From contig NZ_BCUT01000001.1 of assembly GCF_001591365.1 (NCBI RefSeq), positions 1,488,001 through 1,552,000 of the forward strand: a stretch of DNA of 64,000 bases. Direction: 5' to 3'. The notes under the pieces were generated by a model that had not been told where the DNA came from, searched no databases, and worked only from the letters and a program-made list of their open reading frames with translations. Source of the DNA: Variovorax paradoxus NBRC 15149. GTDB taxonomy: Bacteria > Pseudomonadota > Gammaproteobacteria > Burkholderiales > Burkholderiaceae_C. The position numbers and the translations under genes were made by a program. Of the stretch, positions 35,217 to 45,576 are shown one piece after another (position 1 is the stretch's first letter; every line of letters begins with the position of its first letter).

Positions 35217-36824
35217 ATGCTCCACAAGTTCCTCGCCTCTTTGTTCCCCGCGCTGCGCGGCCTGGCGCTTTGGCTGGTGGCCGCTGGCATCGCCGGGGTG
35301 CTCGCAGGCTGCGCCGGCCTGCCTCCGCGCACGCCCGAGCCGCCAACGCTCTCGATCGCCGCCTCGCCCTCCACCGCGCTCGGCCGCGCCGCGGCCAGCC
35401 TGGACACCGCCGCGCACGATGGGCTGTCGAGCATCCGGCCGCTGGTGGAGGCTTCCTTTGCGCTCGATGCACGCTTCGAGCTGATGCGGCGCGCGCAGGC
35501 CTCGCTGGACGTGCAGACCTACCAGCTCGGCAACGACAAGACCGGCCGCCTGCTGCTGCGCGAACTGCGAAATGCTGCGCGCCGCGGCGTGCGGGTGCGC
35601 CTGCTGCTCGACGACTTCTACACGACCGGCATGGACCGCCTGCTGCTCGGCCTGGCCGCGGAGCCCAATGCCGAGGTCCGGCTGTTCAACCCCTTCGTCA
35701 ACGCCCGCGACCACTCGGCCACGCGCTGGCTCGAGTTCTTCGGCGATTTCCGCCGGCTCAACCACCGCATGCACAACAAGCTCTTCGTGGCCGATGGCGC
35801 CATGGCCATCGCGGGCGGGCGCAACCTGGCCGACGAATACTTCCTGCGCAGCGAGGATGCCAACTTCATCGACTTCGAGCTCCTCATGGCGGGCCCCGTG
35901 GTTCCGGAAGCCGCCCGCATCTTCGACACCTACTGGAACAGCGAGGTGGTCTACCCGCTCCAGCGGGTTGCCGGCGCCAGCGGCACGCCGGAGGCCCTGA
36001 AGTCGGAATTCGAAGCCGCCACCTCGGCGGTCCACGCCCCTGCGCCGGCCGCGCTTCAGGGCACCGACGTGATGGGCGACCCGCCGCTCGGCGTCCAGCT
36101 GGCCGACATCGGCCGCATGAAGTGGATGCGCGCCGACGCCCATGCCGCGGCCGACAGCCCCAACAAGGCGCTGGGCATCCTCGCATCGCCCGCCGAATCG
36201 CTCGCTGCGCGCTTCCATGAGATGACCGCCACGGCGCGCTCGGACGTGGTGGTGATCTCGCCCTACTTCATTCCCGGCGACGAAGGCATGGCCCGCATCC
36301 GCGAGGGCCGGGCGCGCGGCGTGCGCATCAGCGTCATCACCAATTCGCTGGCCGACAGCGACGAGCCGCTGGTCAACATCAACTACAACCGCTACCGCGT
36401 CGACATGCTGAAGCTGGGCGTGAACCTGTACGAGGTCAGCACCCAGCAGCTCAAGCGCAACCGCCAGCTGCGCAGCCTGCTCAAGAAGGCGCGCGGCCGC
36501 CTGCATGCCAAGCTCGCGCTGGTCGACCGCGAGTGGGTGCTGCTCGGCTCGATGAACCTCGACCCGCGCTCGGCGCGGCTGAACACCGAATTCGGCGTTC
36601 GCGTGCGGAGTTTCGAGCTGACCCAGGCACTTCTGTATGCCTACCAGCTGGACGACATCGAGGGCGTCTACCGCGTCGTGCTGATGCCCGACGGCGAGAA
36701 CGTGCAATGGATAGGCACCGGCGACGTGGACAACGAGGTGCTGGACAGCGAGCCCGATTCGAGCCTGCTCACGCGGCTGCAGCTGCTGCTGTTCTCCTGG
36801 TTCGTGCCGACCGACCAGTTGTAG
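35217..36824 (+). CDS. Phospholipase D family lipoprotein (cardiolipin-synthase-like)
   Basis: A 535-residue protein with two HKD motifs: HNKLFVAD (His186, Lys188, Asp193) followed by GAMAIAGGRN, and HAKLALVD followed by REWVLLGSMN. This is the arrangement of cardiolipin synthase and related phosphatidyltransferases. An N-terminal signal region with lipobox LAGC (Cys32) predicts a lipoprotein, unlike classical membrane-anchored Cls. It may remodel phospholipids in the periplasm or outer membrane. It sits between two Fur-box-controlled receptors but has no Fur box of its own on this strand. Confidence 0.87.
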   Translation: MLHKFLASLFPALRGLALWLVAAGIAGVLAGCAGLPPRTPEPPTLSIAASPSTALGRAAASLDTAAHDGLSSIRPLVEASFALDARFELMRRAQASLDVQTYQLGNDKTGRLLLRELRNAARRGVRVRLLLDDFYTTGMDRLLLGLAAEPNAEVRLFNPFVNARDHSATRWLEFFGDFRRLNHRMHNKLFVADGAMAIAGGRNLADEYFLRSEDANFIDFELLMAGPVVPEAARIFDTYWNSEVVYPLQRVAGASGTPEALKSEFEAATSAVHAPAPAALQGTDVMGDPPLGVQLADIGRMKWMRADAHAAADSPNKALGILASPAESLAARFHEMTATARSDVVVISPYFIPGDEGMARIREGRARGVRISVITNSLADSDEPLVNINYNRYRVDMLKLGVNLYEVSTQQLKRNRQLRSLLKKARGRLHAKLALVDREWVLLGSMNLDPRSARLNTEFGVRVRSFELTQALLYAYQLDDIEGVYRVVLMPDGENVQWIGTGDVDNEVLDSEPDSSLLTRLQLLLFSWFVPTDQL

Positions 36825-36841
36825 CGGACGTCTACAATAGG

Positions 36842-36862
36842 TAATGAGAGTTATTCTCATTA
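36842..36862 (+). promoter_or_regulatory. Fur box upstream of the third TonB receptor
   Basis: TAATGAGA-N5-TCTCATTA, a perfect 8-bp palindrome in the form typical of Fur sites, lies 29 nt before the receptor ATG. TACAAT at 36833-36838, a good -10 hexamer, is just upstream, so bound Fur would cover the transcript start. Confidence 0.9.
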
Positions 36863-36890
36863 ACTGTAAATAAAACGTCAACAAATTGCA

Positions 36891-38996
36891 ATGAGATTCC
36901 GCATCCGGTCGTCACGCATCGCCTTTGCCTTGCTCCCCCTCGCTTCCATTTCCCCGCTCTCCATGGCACAAGGCACCGGCAACGGACAGCCGGACCCGGC
37001 GAGCACATCGCTGCCCGAAGTGCATGTGGTCGCCGAGCCCGAATCCGGCGGCTACAACCCCACGACCAGCAGCGGTGCCACGCGCACCAGCACGCTGCTG
37101 CGAGAGGTGCCGCAGTCGGTGCGCATCGTCTCCAGCCAGCTGATCGAGGACATGGGTGCAACGCGACTGGCCGACACGGTGGATCTTGTGAGCGGGATCA
37201 CGCGCCTCAACGACTTCGGCGGCACCTGGGACAACTTCGGCATCCGCGGGTTCAGCAGTACCGACATGGGATTCCTGGTCAACGGTTTCCCCGGATCGCG
37301 CGGCTACAACCCGCCGCGCGACACCGCCACGGTCGAGCGCTTCGAATTCCTCAAGGGGCCGGCGTCGGCCATCTACGGCAGCAGCGAGCCGGGCGGCACC
37401 ATCAACATCGTCACGAAGAAGCCGGAGTTCACGCGCCGCAACACGGCCGACTTCAGCATCGGCAGCCAGGGCCTGCGCCGCAGCACGCTGGACAGCACCG
37501 GCGCGCTGAGCCGGAACGTGGCCTACCGGCTGAACCTGGCGGTGGAGGAAGGCGACAGCCGAAGCGACCTGCTGAGCAACAGGCGCACCCTGGTGGCACC
37601 CGCGCTGACCTGGGTCATCGACGACAAGACAGTGCTCAACTACGAGTCCGAATTCCTGCGTTCGAAAACGCCGCTGGACCGCGGGCTGATCAATGTTCGC
37701 GGCCTGCTCGGAACCTTGCCGCGCGACCGTGTGCTCAATGAGCCCGACGACGGCAACATGACGCTCACCAGCAATACGCACCAGCTCACGCTGGACCGCC
37801 AGCTGTCGGAAAACTGGCGCGCGCGCATCGGTGCGAGCTACAAGGAAAGCACCTTCTCCGGCAACTACACCGAAGCGACTTCGCTCGCCAGCGACAACCG
37901 GACGCTCAACCGCCGCGCCACCTGGCGCCAGCTGCCGTCGCGCGACACGTCCTTCCAGGCGGAGCTGGAAGGCAAGTTCGCGACCGGCGCCCTGGCCCAC
38001 ACGCTGCTGGTCGGCGTGGAAGCGTCCAGGCTGTGGATGAACACCGAAATCCTCCGCTCGGGCAACTACCCGATCGACATCTACCAGCCTGTCTATGGCA
38101 AGCCCCGGCCGCCGCTCACCTCGCTCACCTCCAGCTCGGACGAGCACCAGCGCGCGAGCGCGGTTTTCCTGCAGGACCAGATCAGCCTTTCGCCGCAGTG
38201 GAAGCTGCTGGTGGGCGCCCGCTACGACCATTTCAGGCAGCGCATCGAGGACCGCGTGAACCGCAACAGCGCCCAGAAGCATGATGCTGTTTCGCCGCGC
38301 GCCGGCCTCACCTACCTGCCGAACGACTGGAGCTCCTGGTACGTCTCGGCCGGCAAGTCGTTTCGCGGCAACAGCGGCACCGACAAGAACGGCCAGGCCT
38401 TCGATCCGCAGCGTTCCACCGCGCTGGAGGCCGGCCTGAAGCTGCAGACGCCGGACCAGCGCCTGGGCGCCAACCTGGCCGTGTTCGACATCAAGAAGAC
38501 CAACGTGCTGACGGCCAGCGACACGCCCGGCTTCTCCGTGGCGGCCGGCGAGGTCAAGAGCAGCGGCTTCGAGGCAGACGTCTACGGCCAGATCGACAGG
38601 AACTGGCGGGTGAGCGGAAATTTCGCCTATGTCGACGCCCGCATCTCGAAGGACGCAACGCTGGCGCCCGGCACGCGCATCGTGAACATCCCGAGGACGA
38701 GCGCCGGCCTGTTCGCCATCCGCGAGGATGCGCTGGCCGACGGCAGCCGCTATGGCGTGGGTGCCGGCATCAACTACGTGGGCAACCGTTCGGGCAACAG
38801 CGCCGACACCTACTCGCTGCCGGCCTACACCACCGTCAAGCTGGTGAGCTTCTGGCAGATCAACAAGACCGCCCGCGTGTCGATCGACGTGCACAACCTC
38901 TTCAACCGGAACTTCTACACCGCCTCGTGGGGCAACCTGTACGTGATTCCGGGCGCCAGGCGCAGCGTCGTGGCCAGCCTGAAGCTGGACCTCTGA
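36891..38996 (+). CDS. TonB-dependent siderophore receptor
   Basis: A 701-residue receptor of the ferrichrome/pyoverdine class. A signal peptide ends near SPLSMAQG. TonB-box-like LPEVHVVAE is followed by the plug segment REVPQSVRIVSSQLIEDMGATRLADTVDLVSGI. RFEFLKGPASAIYGSSEPGGTINIVTKKP is highly typical, and the barrel ends with SVVASLKLDL. The C-terminal residue is Leu rather than Phe, an allowed but less common ending. A near-perfect Fur box precedes it. Confidence 0.92.
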   Translation: MRFRIRSSRIAFALLPLASISPLSMAQGTGNGQPDPASTSLPEVHVVAEPESGGYNPTTSSGATRTSTLLREVPQSVRIVSSQLIEDMGATRLADTVDLVSGITRLNDFGGTWDNFGIRGFSSTDMGFLVNGFPGSRGYNPPRDTATVERFEFLKGPASAIYGSSEPGGTINIVTKKPEFTRRNTADFSIGSQGLRRSTLDSTGALSRNVAYRLNLAVEEGDSRSDLLSNRRTLVAPALTWVIDDKTVLNYESEFLRSKTPLDRGLINVRGLLGTLPRDRVLNEPDDGNMTLTSNTHQLTLDRQLSENWRARIGASYKESTFSGNYTEATSLASDNRTLNRRATWRQLPSRDTSFQAELEGKFATGALAHTLLVGVEASRLWMNTEILRSGNYPIDIYQPVYGKPRPPLTSLTSSSDEHQRASAVFLQDQISLSPQWKLLVGARYDHFRQRIEDRVNRNSAQKHDAVSPRAGLTYLPNDWSSWYVSAGKSFRGNSGTDKNGQAFDPQRSTALEAGLKLQTPDQRLGANLAVFDIKKTNVLTASDTPGFSVAAGEVKSSGFEADVYGQIDRNWRVSGNFAYVDARISKDATLAPGTRIVNIPRTSAGLFAIREDALADGSRYGVGAGINYVGNRSGNSADTYSLPAYTTVKLVSFWQINKTARVSIDVHNLFNRNFYTASWGNLYVIPGARRSVVASLKLDL

Positions 38997-39049
38997 AGCC
39001 CTCGCGACCAAAAACCGAGCGCAGTTACAGCCCGGCGGGCCGCCCCGGC

Positions 39050-39077
39050 CTTGAAAGTCCGCCGATTGCCCTTATGA
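39050..39077 (+). promoter_or_regulatory. groESL promoter region
   Basis: CTTGAAA (39050-39056), the sigma-32 -35 consensus, is followed by CCCTTATGA (39068-39076), loosely like a sigma-32 -10. The same bases contain TTGAAA-N15-TATGAT, a sigma-70-like arrangement with a short spacer. The region runs directly into the CIRCE operator. Confidence 0.5.
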
Positions 39078-39103
39078 TTAGCACTCGCTGCTGACGAGTG
39101 CTA
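39077..39103 (+). promoter_or_regulatory. CIRCE operator (HrcA site)
   Basis: TTAGCACTC-N9-GAGTGCTAA matches the CIRCE consensus perfectly in both arms and spacer length. HrcA bound here would repress groESL until heat shock. It lies 84 nt before the groES ATG. Confidence 0.97.
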
Positions 39104-39187
39104 ACAAGGCCTCGCTTCCAGTCGATGGGCCGCCGGCCTTTTCCGCCGGCGCCCGACCACAACCCCGTTTCTTATCCAGGAGATGCA

Positions 39188-39478
39188 ATGAAACTTCGTC
39201 CTTTGGCCGATCGCGTGATCGTCAAGCGTGTTGACAGCGAAACCAAGACCGCCTCTGGCATCGTCATCCCCGACGCAGCCGCCGAAAAGCCCGATCAGGG
39301 TGAAGTCCTGGCCGTCGGCCCCGGCAAGCGCACCGAAAAGGGCGACCTGACCGCACTGACCGTCAAGGTCGGCGACCGCGTCCTGTTCGGCAAGTACAGC
39401 GGCCAGACCGTCAAGGTCGATGGCGACGAACTGCTGGTCATGAAGGAAGACGACCTCTTTGCCGTGGTCGAGAAGTAA
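39188..39478 (+). CDS. groES: Co-chaperonin GroES
   Basis: The 96-residue GroES caps the GroEL cavity. It begins [29 protein letters not shown], with the mobile loop [11 protein letters not shown] that contacts GroEL. The ATG has CAGGAG 5 nt upstream. It is the first gene of the operon, 30 nt before groEL, under CIRCE. Confidence 0.98.
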
Positions 39479-39505
39479 TCAATTCATCCCTATTCGGAGT
39501 AATAA

Positions 39506-41161
<1,656 letters not shown>

Positions 41162-41195
41162 TTTCCCGGCTGAGCTCTATTGCTCACCAAAACGA

Positions 41196-41220
41196 AAGGG
41201 CCGCGAAAGCGGCCCTTTTT
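41196..41220 (+). terminator. groESL intrinsic terminator
   Basis: AAGGGCCGC-GAAA-GCGGCCCTT is a perfect 9-bp stem with a GNRA-type tetraloop, followed by a T-run. It ends the groESL transcript 35 nt after the groEL stop and lies before the convergent xylulokinase stop. Confidence 0.95.
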
Positions 41221-41235
41221 CATTGCGCGTACGAA

Positions 41236-42711
41236 TTAACGGAACTGGTCGCGCAGCGCCGTATAGAGCGCCCGGAAGCGCGCATGACGCGCCTTGTGCC
41301 CATCGGCACCTTCAAGCGAAGGCACCAGCTGTTGCTTCACCGGCGGCAGCGTGCACACCTCGGCCACGGTGCCGCCGTCAGCCAGCCAGGCAAGGCGGGC
41401 CGCGCCCAGCGCCCCACCCGTCTCGCTGCCCGCGTACAGCGTGAGCGGCAGCTCGAAGATATCGGCCAGCAGCTGGCCCCACCAGACACTGCGCGCGCCA
41501 CCGCCCACCAGCGCCACTTCGCGCAGCGGCATGCCGGCCGGCAGGCGCAGGGTGTCGAAGCCGTCGCGCAGGCCGAAGCTCACGCCCTCGACCACGGCAT
41601 AGGCGATCTCCGCCGGGCCGTGCGCATGCGTGAGCCCGAACAGCACGCCCTGCGCGTTGGGATTGTTGTGCGGGGAACGCTCGCCCGAAAGGTATGGCAG
41701 GAACAGCGGGCAGCGCGCGCGCTGCGCGGGCGCGACCGACGCTGCCGCTTCGAGCAGCGCGGCCTCGTCGGCGAACCGGAAGGCCTTGGCGGCCCAGCTC
41801 ACGGCGCTCGCGGCCGAGAGCATCACCGACATCTGGTGCCAGCGGCCGGGCAGCGCATGGCAGAAGGCATGCATCGCCTGCGCGGGGTTGGGCAAAAAGC
41901 GGTCGGTCGAGACGAACACCACGCCCGAGGTGCCGAGCGACACGAAGCCCTGCCCCGGTTCCACCAGCCCCATGCCGACGGCGCTGGCGGCGTTGTCGCC
42001 CGCGCCACCGGCAATGAGCACGGCAGCGGCGCCGTTCCCCACGCCCCAGCGCGCGGCCAGCTCGGGCTTGAGCTGCGCCGACACTTCACTGCCCTCCACC
42101 AGCCGCGGCATGTGCCCGCGCGTGAGCCCGGCGGCCGCGAGCAGTTCGTCGGACCAGTCGCGCGCGCCGACGTCGAGCCACAGCGTGCCGGCCGCATCGG
42201 ACATCTCGCTGACGGCCTCGCCGCTGAGCATGAAGCGCAGCCAGTCCTTGGGCAGCAGCACGCGCGCCGTGCGGTTGAAGATTTCGGGCTCGTGCTCGCG
42301 CACCCACAGCAGCTTGGGTGCGGTGAAGCCTGGCATCGCGAGGTTGCCCGCGATCTCGCCCAGCCGCGGCACGGCACGCGCAAGCGCCTCGCACTGCGGG
42401 CCGCTGCGCCCATCGTTCCAGAGGATGGCGGGGCGCAGCACCTCGCCCGCCGCATCGAGCAGCGTGGCGCCGTGCATCTGGCCCGACAGGCCGATGGCGC
42501 GCACGGCCGAGAGCGCTTCAGCATGCGCGCCGCGAAGCTCCGCCATCACCTGCTCCAGCGCCTGCCACCATTGGCTAGGCGCCTGCTCCGACCAGAGCGG
42601 CTCTGGCCTCTCGACCGTGAGCGGCGCACGCGCCACGCCGACGATGCGGTGGTCGCCGGCGAGCAGCAGCGCCTTGAGCTCGGACGTGCCGAGATCGAGT
42701 CCCAGATACAA
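41236..42711 (-). CDS. xylB: Xylulokinase
   Basis: An FGGY-family kinase of 491 residues that phosphorylates D-xylulose. It begins MYLGLDLGTSELKALLL, with the sugar/phosphate segment GLSGQMHGATLLD. The FGGY signature region includes PLFLPYLSGERSPHNNP, and VALVGGGARSVWWGQLLAD is the ATP-site end motif. It is the last gene of the polyol operon, 45 nt after the AraC regulator. In context it would take xylulose produced from arabitol (or from xylitol). It corresponds to mtlY of the Pseudomonas fluorescens mannitol operon. Confidence 0.93.
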   Translation of the reverse strand: MYLGLDLGTSELKALLLAGDHRIVGVARAPLTVERPEPLWSEQAPSQWWQALEQVMAELRGAHAEALSAVRAIGLSGQMHGATLLDAAGEVLRPAILWNDGRSGPQCEALARAVPRLGEIAGNLAMPGFTAPKLLWVREHEPEIFNRTARVLLPKDWLRFMLSGEAVSEMSDAAGTLWLDVGARDWSDELLAAAGLTRGHMPRLVEGSEVSAQLKPELAARWGVGNGAAAVLIAGGAGDNAASAVGMGLVEPGQGFVSLGTSGVVFVSTDRFLPNPAQAMHAFCHALPGRWHQMSVMLSAASAVSWAAKAFRFADEAALLEAAASVAPAQRARCPLFLPYLSGERSPHNNPNAQGVLFGLTHAHGPAEIAYAVVEGVSFGLRDGFDTLRLPAGMPLREVALVGGGARSVWWGQLLADIFELPLTLYAGSETGGALGAARLAWLADGGTVAEVCTLPPVKQQLVPSLEGADGHKARHARFRALYTALRDQFR

Positions 42712-42756
42712 GATGGTGCTCCCTGATTGGTGCCTTGAAAGCGCTTGGTGTGGGCA

Positions 42757-43695
42757 TCAGCCGAACCGCGTGTCGGCCTGGCGCCTGAACTCGCTCGGGG
42801 TCATGCCCTTGATCTCGAGGAAGCGCCGGTTGAAGTTGGCCACGTTGTTGAAGCCGACCTGGTAGCAGATGTCGGTCACGTAGTGGTCGGTCTGCATCAG
42901 CAGGTGGCAGGCACTGTTGATGCGCACGCGGTTGACGAAGTCGGTGAAGCTGTTGCCGGTGGAGCGCCGGAAGAAGCGGCTGAAGCGGCTTTCGCTCATG
43001 CCGAGTTCGGCCGCCACGTCCGACATGGAGATCGGCTCCGCCATGTTGCTGGTGATGCGGTTGACGATGTCGTTGATCTGGTCGACCTGCGCATCGCCTT
43101 CGACGCCGTGCGCGCCCTGCATCTGCACGCTGGAGAGCAGCCGGTAGTCGGTGCATTGCGCGAGGTCGGCCATGAACTCGAGGAACAGCCCGAGCCGGCG
43201 CACGCCGCGCGCGGCCTTGATGTTGTCCCAGTGCGCCTGCGCCTGCTGCGACATGCCGAAGAACTCGATGCCGTGCCGCGCGCGCTCGAACAGCTGCATC
43301 ACATCGCGCAGCTCCGGAATCTCGGCCGCGGCGCGCTCGATGGGCTCGTGGCGGAACTGGATCACCCGGTCGCGGCCCGCGGCGCCGCCTTCGGGCACGT
43401 CCAGCGAGATCCAGTTGTGCGGCAGCCGCGGCCCGCAGAGCACGAGGTGCCCGGGCTGGAACGGCCCGATCCAGTCGCCGATGAAGGCCTTGCCCGAGGT
43501 CTCGGTGATCAGGTGCAGCTCGTAGTCTTCATGGAAGTGCCACCGCACCAGCGGGCTCGGAAAGCCGTGCGCGAGGCAGCGCACCAGGCCGGTTTCGGGG
43601 GCCTCGTAGCCCAGCGACGGGGAGCGCGCGATGTCGCGCTCCAGCTCGGGTTGGCGCTGACGGGGAATCGAGCGTTTGCGTGTGGACGTTGTCAT
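42757..43695 (-). CDS. AraC-family transcriptional regulator of the polyol operon
   Basis: A 312-residue regulator. The N-terminal cupin effector domain contains WHFHEDYELHLITETSG and GDWIGPFQPGHLVLCGPRLPHNW. The C-terminal double helix-turn-helix has SMSDVAAELGMSESRFSRFFRRSTG and VTDICYQVGFNNVANFNRRFLEIKGMTPSEFRR. It resembles MtlR, the activator of mannitol operons. Its gene lies inside the operon between the sugar kinase and xylulokinase. The start MTTSTRKRSIPRQ avoids overlap with the kinase gene. It probably binds the phased TTGG array before the binding-protein gene. Confidence 0.88.
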   Translation of the reverse strand: MTTSTRKRSIPRQRQPELERDIARSPSLGYEAPETGLVRCLAHGFPSPLVRWHFHEDYELHLITETSGKAFIGDWIGPFQPGHLVLCGPRLPHNWISLDVPEGGAAGRDRVIQFRHEPIERAAAEIPELRDVMQLFERARHGIEFFGMSQQAQAHWDNIKAARGVRRLGLFLEFMADLAQCTDYRLLSSVQMQGAHGVEGDAQVDQINDIVNRITSNMAEPISMSDVAAELGMSESRFSRFFRRSTGNSFTDFVNRVRINSACHLLMQTDHYVTDICYQVGFNNVANFNRRFLEIKGMTPSEFRRQADTRFG

Positions 43696-43708
43696 GGCAG
43701 CACGGGGG

Positions 43709-44677
43709 TCAAGGCCGGGAAGCGACGGCCTCATTGTCTTCCTGCGCCAGCGCGGCGTGAACCGCGTCGAGCGTGGGCGGATCGGCGCCTTCGCGGGTGC
43801 AGTTGAGGGCGGCGGCGGTGGCGGCGAAGCGCATCACCTCGCGCCAGGCGTCGTCGCCGAGCGCGCCGAGCCGGGCCGGGTGCTCGACGCCGTGCGCAAG
43901 CAGCGCCACCGAAAGCCCGGCCGTGAAGGTGTCGCCGGCGCCGATGGTGTCGACCACCTTGACCTGCGGCGCCGCCACGGCAAGCGGCGCATGCCCGGTG
44001 CGCCAGAGCGTGGCGCCCGCGCCGCCGCGCGTGACGATCACGGCATGCGCGCCGGCCTGGAGGCACTCCGCGGCCAGCGCATCGACCGGCTGGCCGGGGG
44101 CGAGCAGTTCCGCGTCCTCGTCGCTGAGCTTGACCAGGTCGGCCATGGCCAGCCAGCCCGTCACGCGCTCGCGGTAGGCGGCCATGTCGGGAATCAGGCT
44201 GGGCCGCACGTTCGGGTCGAACACGATCACGCGGCGCCCGGCGTTGGCCGTGACCAGCTCGGCAATGCGCGTGGCGGCCGGCTCCTGCAGCAGCGAGATC
44301 GAGCCGAAATGAAGGAAGCGGCACTCCGCCGGCAGCTGCGGCGGCGGCTCGGGCGCCCAGGTGGCATCGGCGCTGCCGCGCGTGTAGAAGGCGTAGCGGT
44401 TGGTCTCGGGCGTGCGCTCGACGAAGGCCAGCGTCGACGGCGCATTGCTGCGCAGGATGAAGCCGGTATCGACGCCGTTGCGTTCGAGAAAACGCATCAG
44501 CCGTTCGCCGAACAGGTCGGTCGACAGCTGCGTGAGAAAGCCGGTGGGCTGGCCCAGGCGCGCGCAGGCCACGGCCGTGTTGAGCGGCGAACCGCCCTCG
44601 TGGCCGAGGAACGCGAGCGCGCCGGCCTCGCTGGCGGTGAAATCGATGAGGGCTTCGCCCGTGAGTGCAATGCGCAT
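43709..44677 (-). CDS. PfkB-family carbohydrate kinase (probable fructokinase)
   Basis: A 322-residue ribokinase-fold kinase. The N-terminal MRIALTGEALIDF and substrate motif GGSPLNTAVACARLGQPTGFL are followed by the PfkB signature 2 with the catalytic base in TIGAGDTFTAGLSVALL. In the operon it would phosphorylate the fructose made by the two polyol dehydrogenases, like MtlZ of Pseudomonas fluorescens. It starts 20 nt after the short transaldolase and ends 13 nt before the AraC gene. Fructose is the inferred, not demonstrated, substrate. Confidence 0.87.
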   Translation of the reverse strand: MRIALTGEALIDFTASEAGALAFLGHEGGSPLNTAVACARLGQPTGFLTQLSTDLFGERLMRFLERNGVDTGFILRSNAPSTLAFVERTPETNRYAFYTRGSADATWAPEPPPQLPAECRFLHFGSISLLQEPAATRIAELVTANAGRRVIVFDPNVRPSLIPDMAAYRERVTGWLAMADLVKLSDEDAELLAPGQPVDALAAECLQAGAHAVIVTRGGAGATLWRTGHAPLAVAAPQVKVVDTIGAGDTFTAGLSVALLAHGVEHPARLGALGDDAWREVMRFAATAAALNCTREGADPPTLDAVHAALAQEDNEAVASRP

Positions 44678-44697
44678 GGTTCTCGGATTCTCTTCTG

Positions 44698-45369
44698 TCA
44701 GGGCAAGGCGCGCGCATCGGCCAGGAAGCCGCGCTCCGCGGCCAGCGTGGCGGGGTGGTCGAGCAGCTCGGCAAAGAGGCGCGGCGGAATCGTGATGGCG
44801 CCCACGCCCAGCGCCAGCAACGCAAGATAGGCCTCGCGCGAGCGGATGCTGGCGACCAGCAGGCGCGTGCCCGACGAAGGCCGCAGCGCCACCAGCGCCT
44901 GCATCTGCGCGATCAGCGCCAGCCCGTTGACGCCGGCATCGTCGAGCCGGCCGAGGTACGGTGCCGCGTAGGCCGCGCCCAGCTGCGCGGCAAAGTGGGC
45001 CTGCTCGGGCGCATACACGGCGGTCCAGGTGACGGGCACGCCCTGCGCGATGAGCCGCGCGCCGGCGTCGAGGCCCTGGCGCGTGGCGGGAATCTTCACG
45101 ACCAGCTGGCCCCGGTCGAAGTGCGAGAGCAAGGCGGCCGCGTCTTCGAGCATGCCGTCGACTTCGCTGGAATACACCTGGGCCTGCACCTGGCGTGCGC
45201 CCAGTTCGATGCAGCGTTTCAGCAGACCGGGCACTTCGCCGCGGCCGATGCCGGCGCGCTTGAGCAGCGTGGGGTTGGTCGTCACGCCATGCACCACCGG
45301 ATGCGGCAGGCAAGTCTTCAGTTCAGACAGGTCGGCGCTGTCCAGGTACAGATGGAAGTCTTCGGTCAT
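44698..45369 (-). CDS. Short transaldolase-family aldolase (FSA/TalC-like)
   Basis: A 223-residue class I aldolase of the small transaldolase subfamily (fructose-6-phosphate aldolase or TalC), clearly distinct from the full-length tal elsewhere in the window. Seen are LYLDSADLSELK, HGVTTNPTLLKRAG, the Schiff-base lysine Lys92 in LVVKIPATRQGL, TAVYAPEQAHFAAQLGAAYAAPYLGRLDD, and VASIRS. In this operon it could cleave or form fructose-6-phosphate or related ketose phosphates. Substrate is inferred. It follows the palindromic repeat region. Confidence 0.85.
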   Translation of the reverse strand: MTEDFHLYLDSADLSELKTCLPHPVVHGVTTNPTLLKRAGIGRGEVPGLLKRCIELGARQVQAQVYSSEVDGMLEDAAALLSHFDRGQLVVKIPATRQGLDAGARLIAQGVPVTWTAVYAPEQAHFAAQLGAAYAAPYLGRLDDAGVNGLALIAQMQALVALRPSSGTRLLVASIRSREAYLALLALGVGAITIPPRLFAELLDHPATLAAERGFLADARALP

Positions 45370-45377
45370 GACTGTGC

Positions 45378-45422
45378 GTTCTTGGTGCTGCTGTTCTTGG
45401 TGCTGCTGTTCTTGGCGCTGTT
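45378..45422 (-). repeat. 15-bp tandem repeat, three copies
   Basis: Three head-to-tail 15-bp units occur: two identical (GTTCTTGGTGCTGCT on the plus strand) and one with two changes. They lie 9 nt upstream of the short aldolase ATG. On the minus strand, in one open frame, they encode repeated Asn-Ser-Ser-Thr-Lys. They are followed by further GTT. They may be slippage products or part of a small translated peptide. Confidence 0.8.
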
Positions 45423-45433
45423 GTTCAGGGCGT

Positions 45434-45529
45434 GTGCACAGATCACCGGGTACTCCCCTCCGCGAATGTCCCCCGCCCTTCGGGCTCCTCCTTTATTTCG
45501 CTGCGGGGAGCACCCGATGCTCTGTGCAC
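45434..45529. repeat. 96-nt palindromic repeat, unit 1
   Basis: Outer arms GTGCACAGA and TCTGTGCAC pair perfectly over 9 bp. The stem continues through about 15 more mostly paired positions, including G-T pairs, and GCGAA/TTCGC. The centre holds a small GCCC-TTC-GGGC hairpin. The 47-nt core matches that of unit 2 in inverted orientation with five differences. Together with unit 2 and the tandem repeat it fills the 348-nt gap between the SDR and aldolase genes; no convincing gene lies there. Confidence 0.85.
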
Positions 45530-45576
45530 TTGGGCACGTTCGTGGTGTATCGCTGATCAACGACTGCTCCGCGTAA

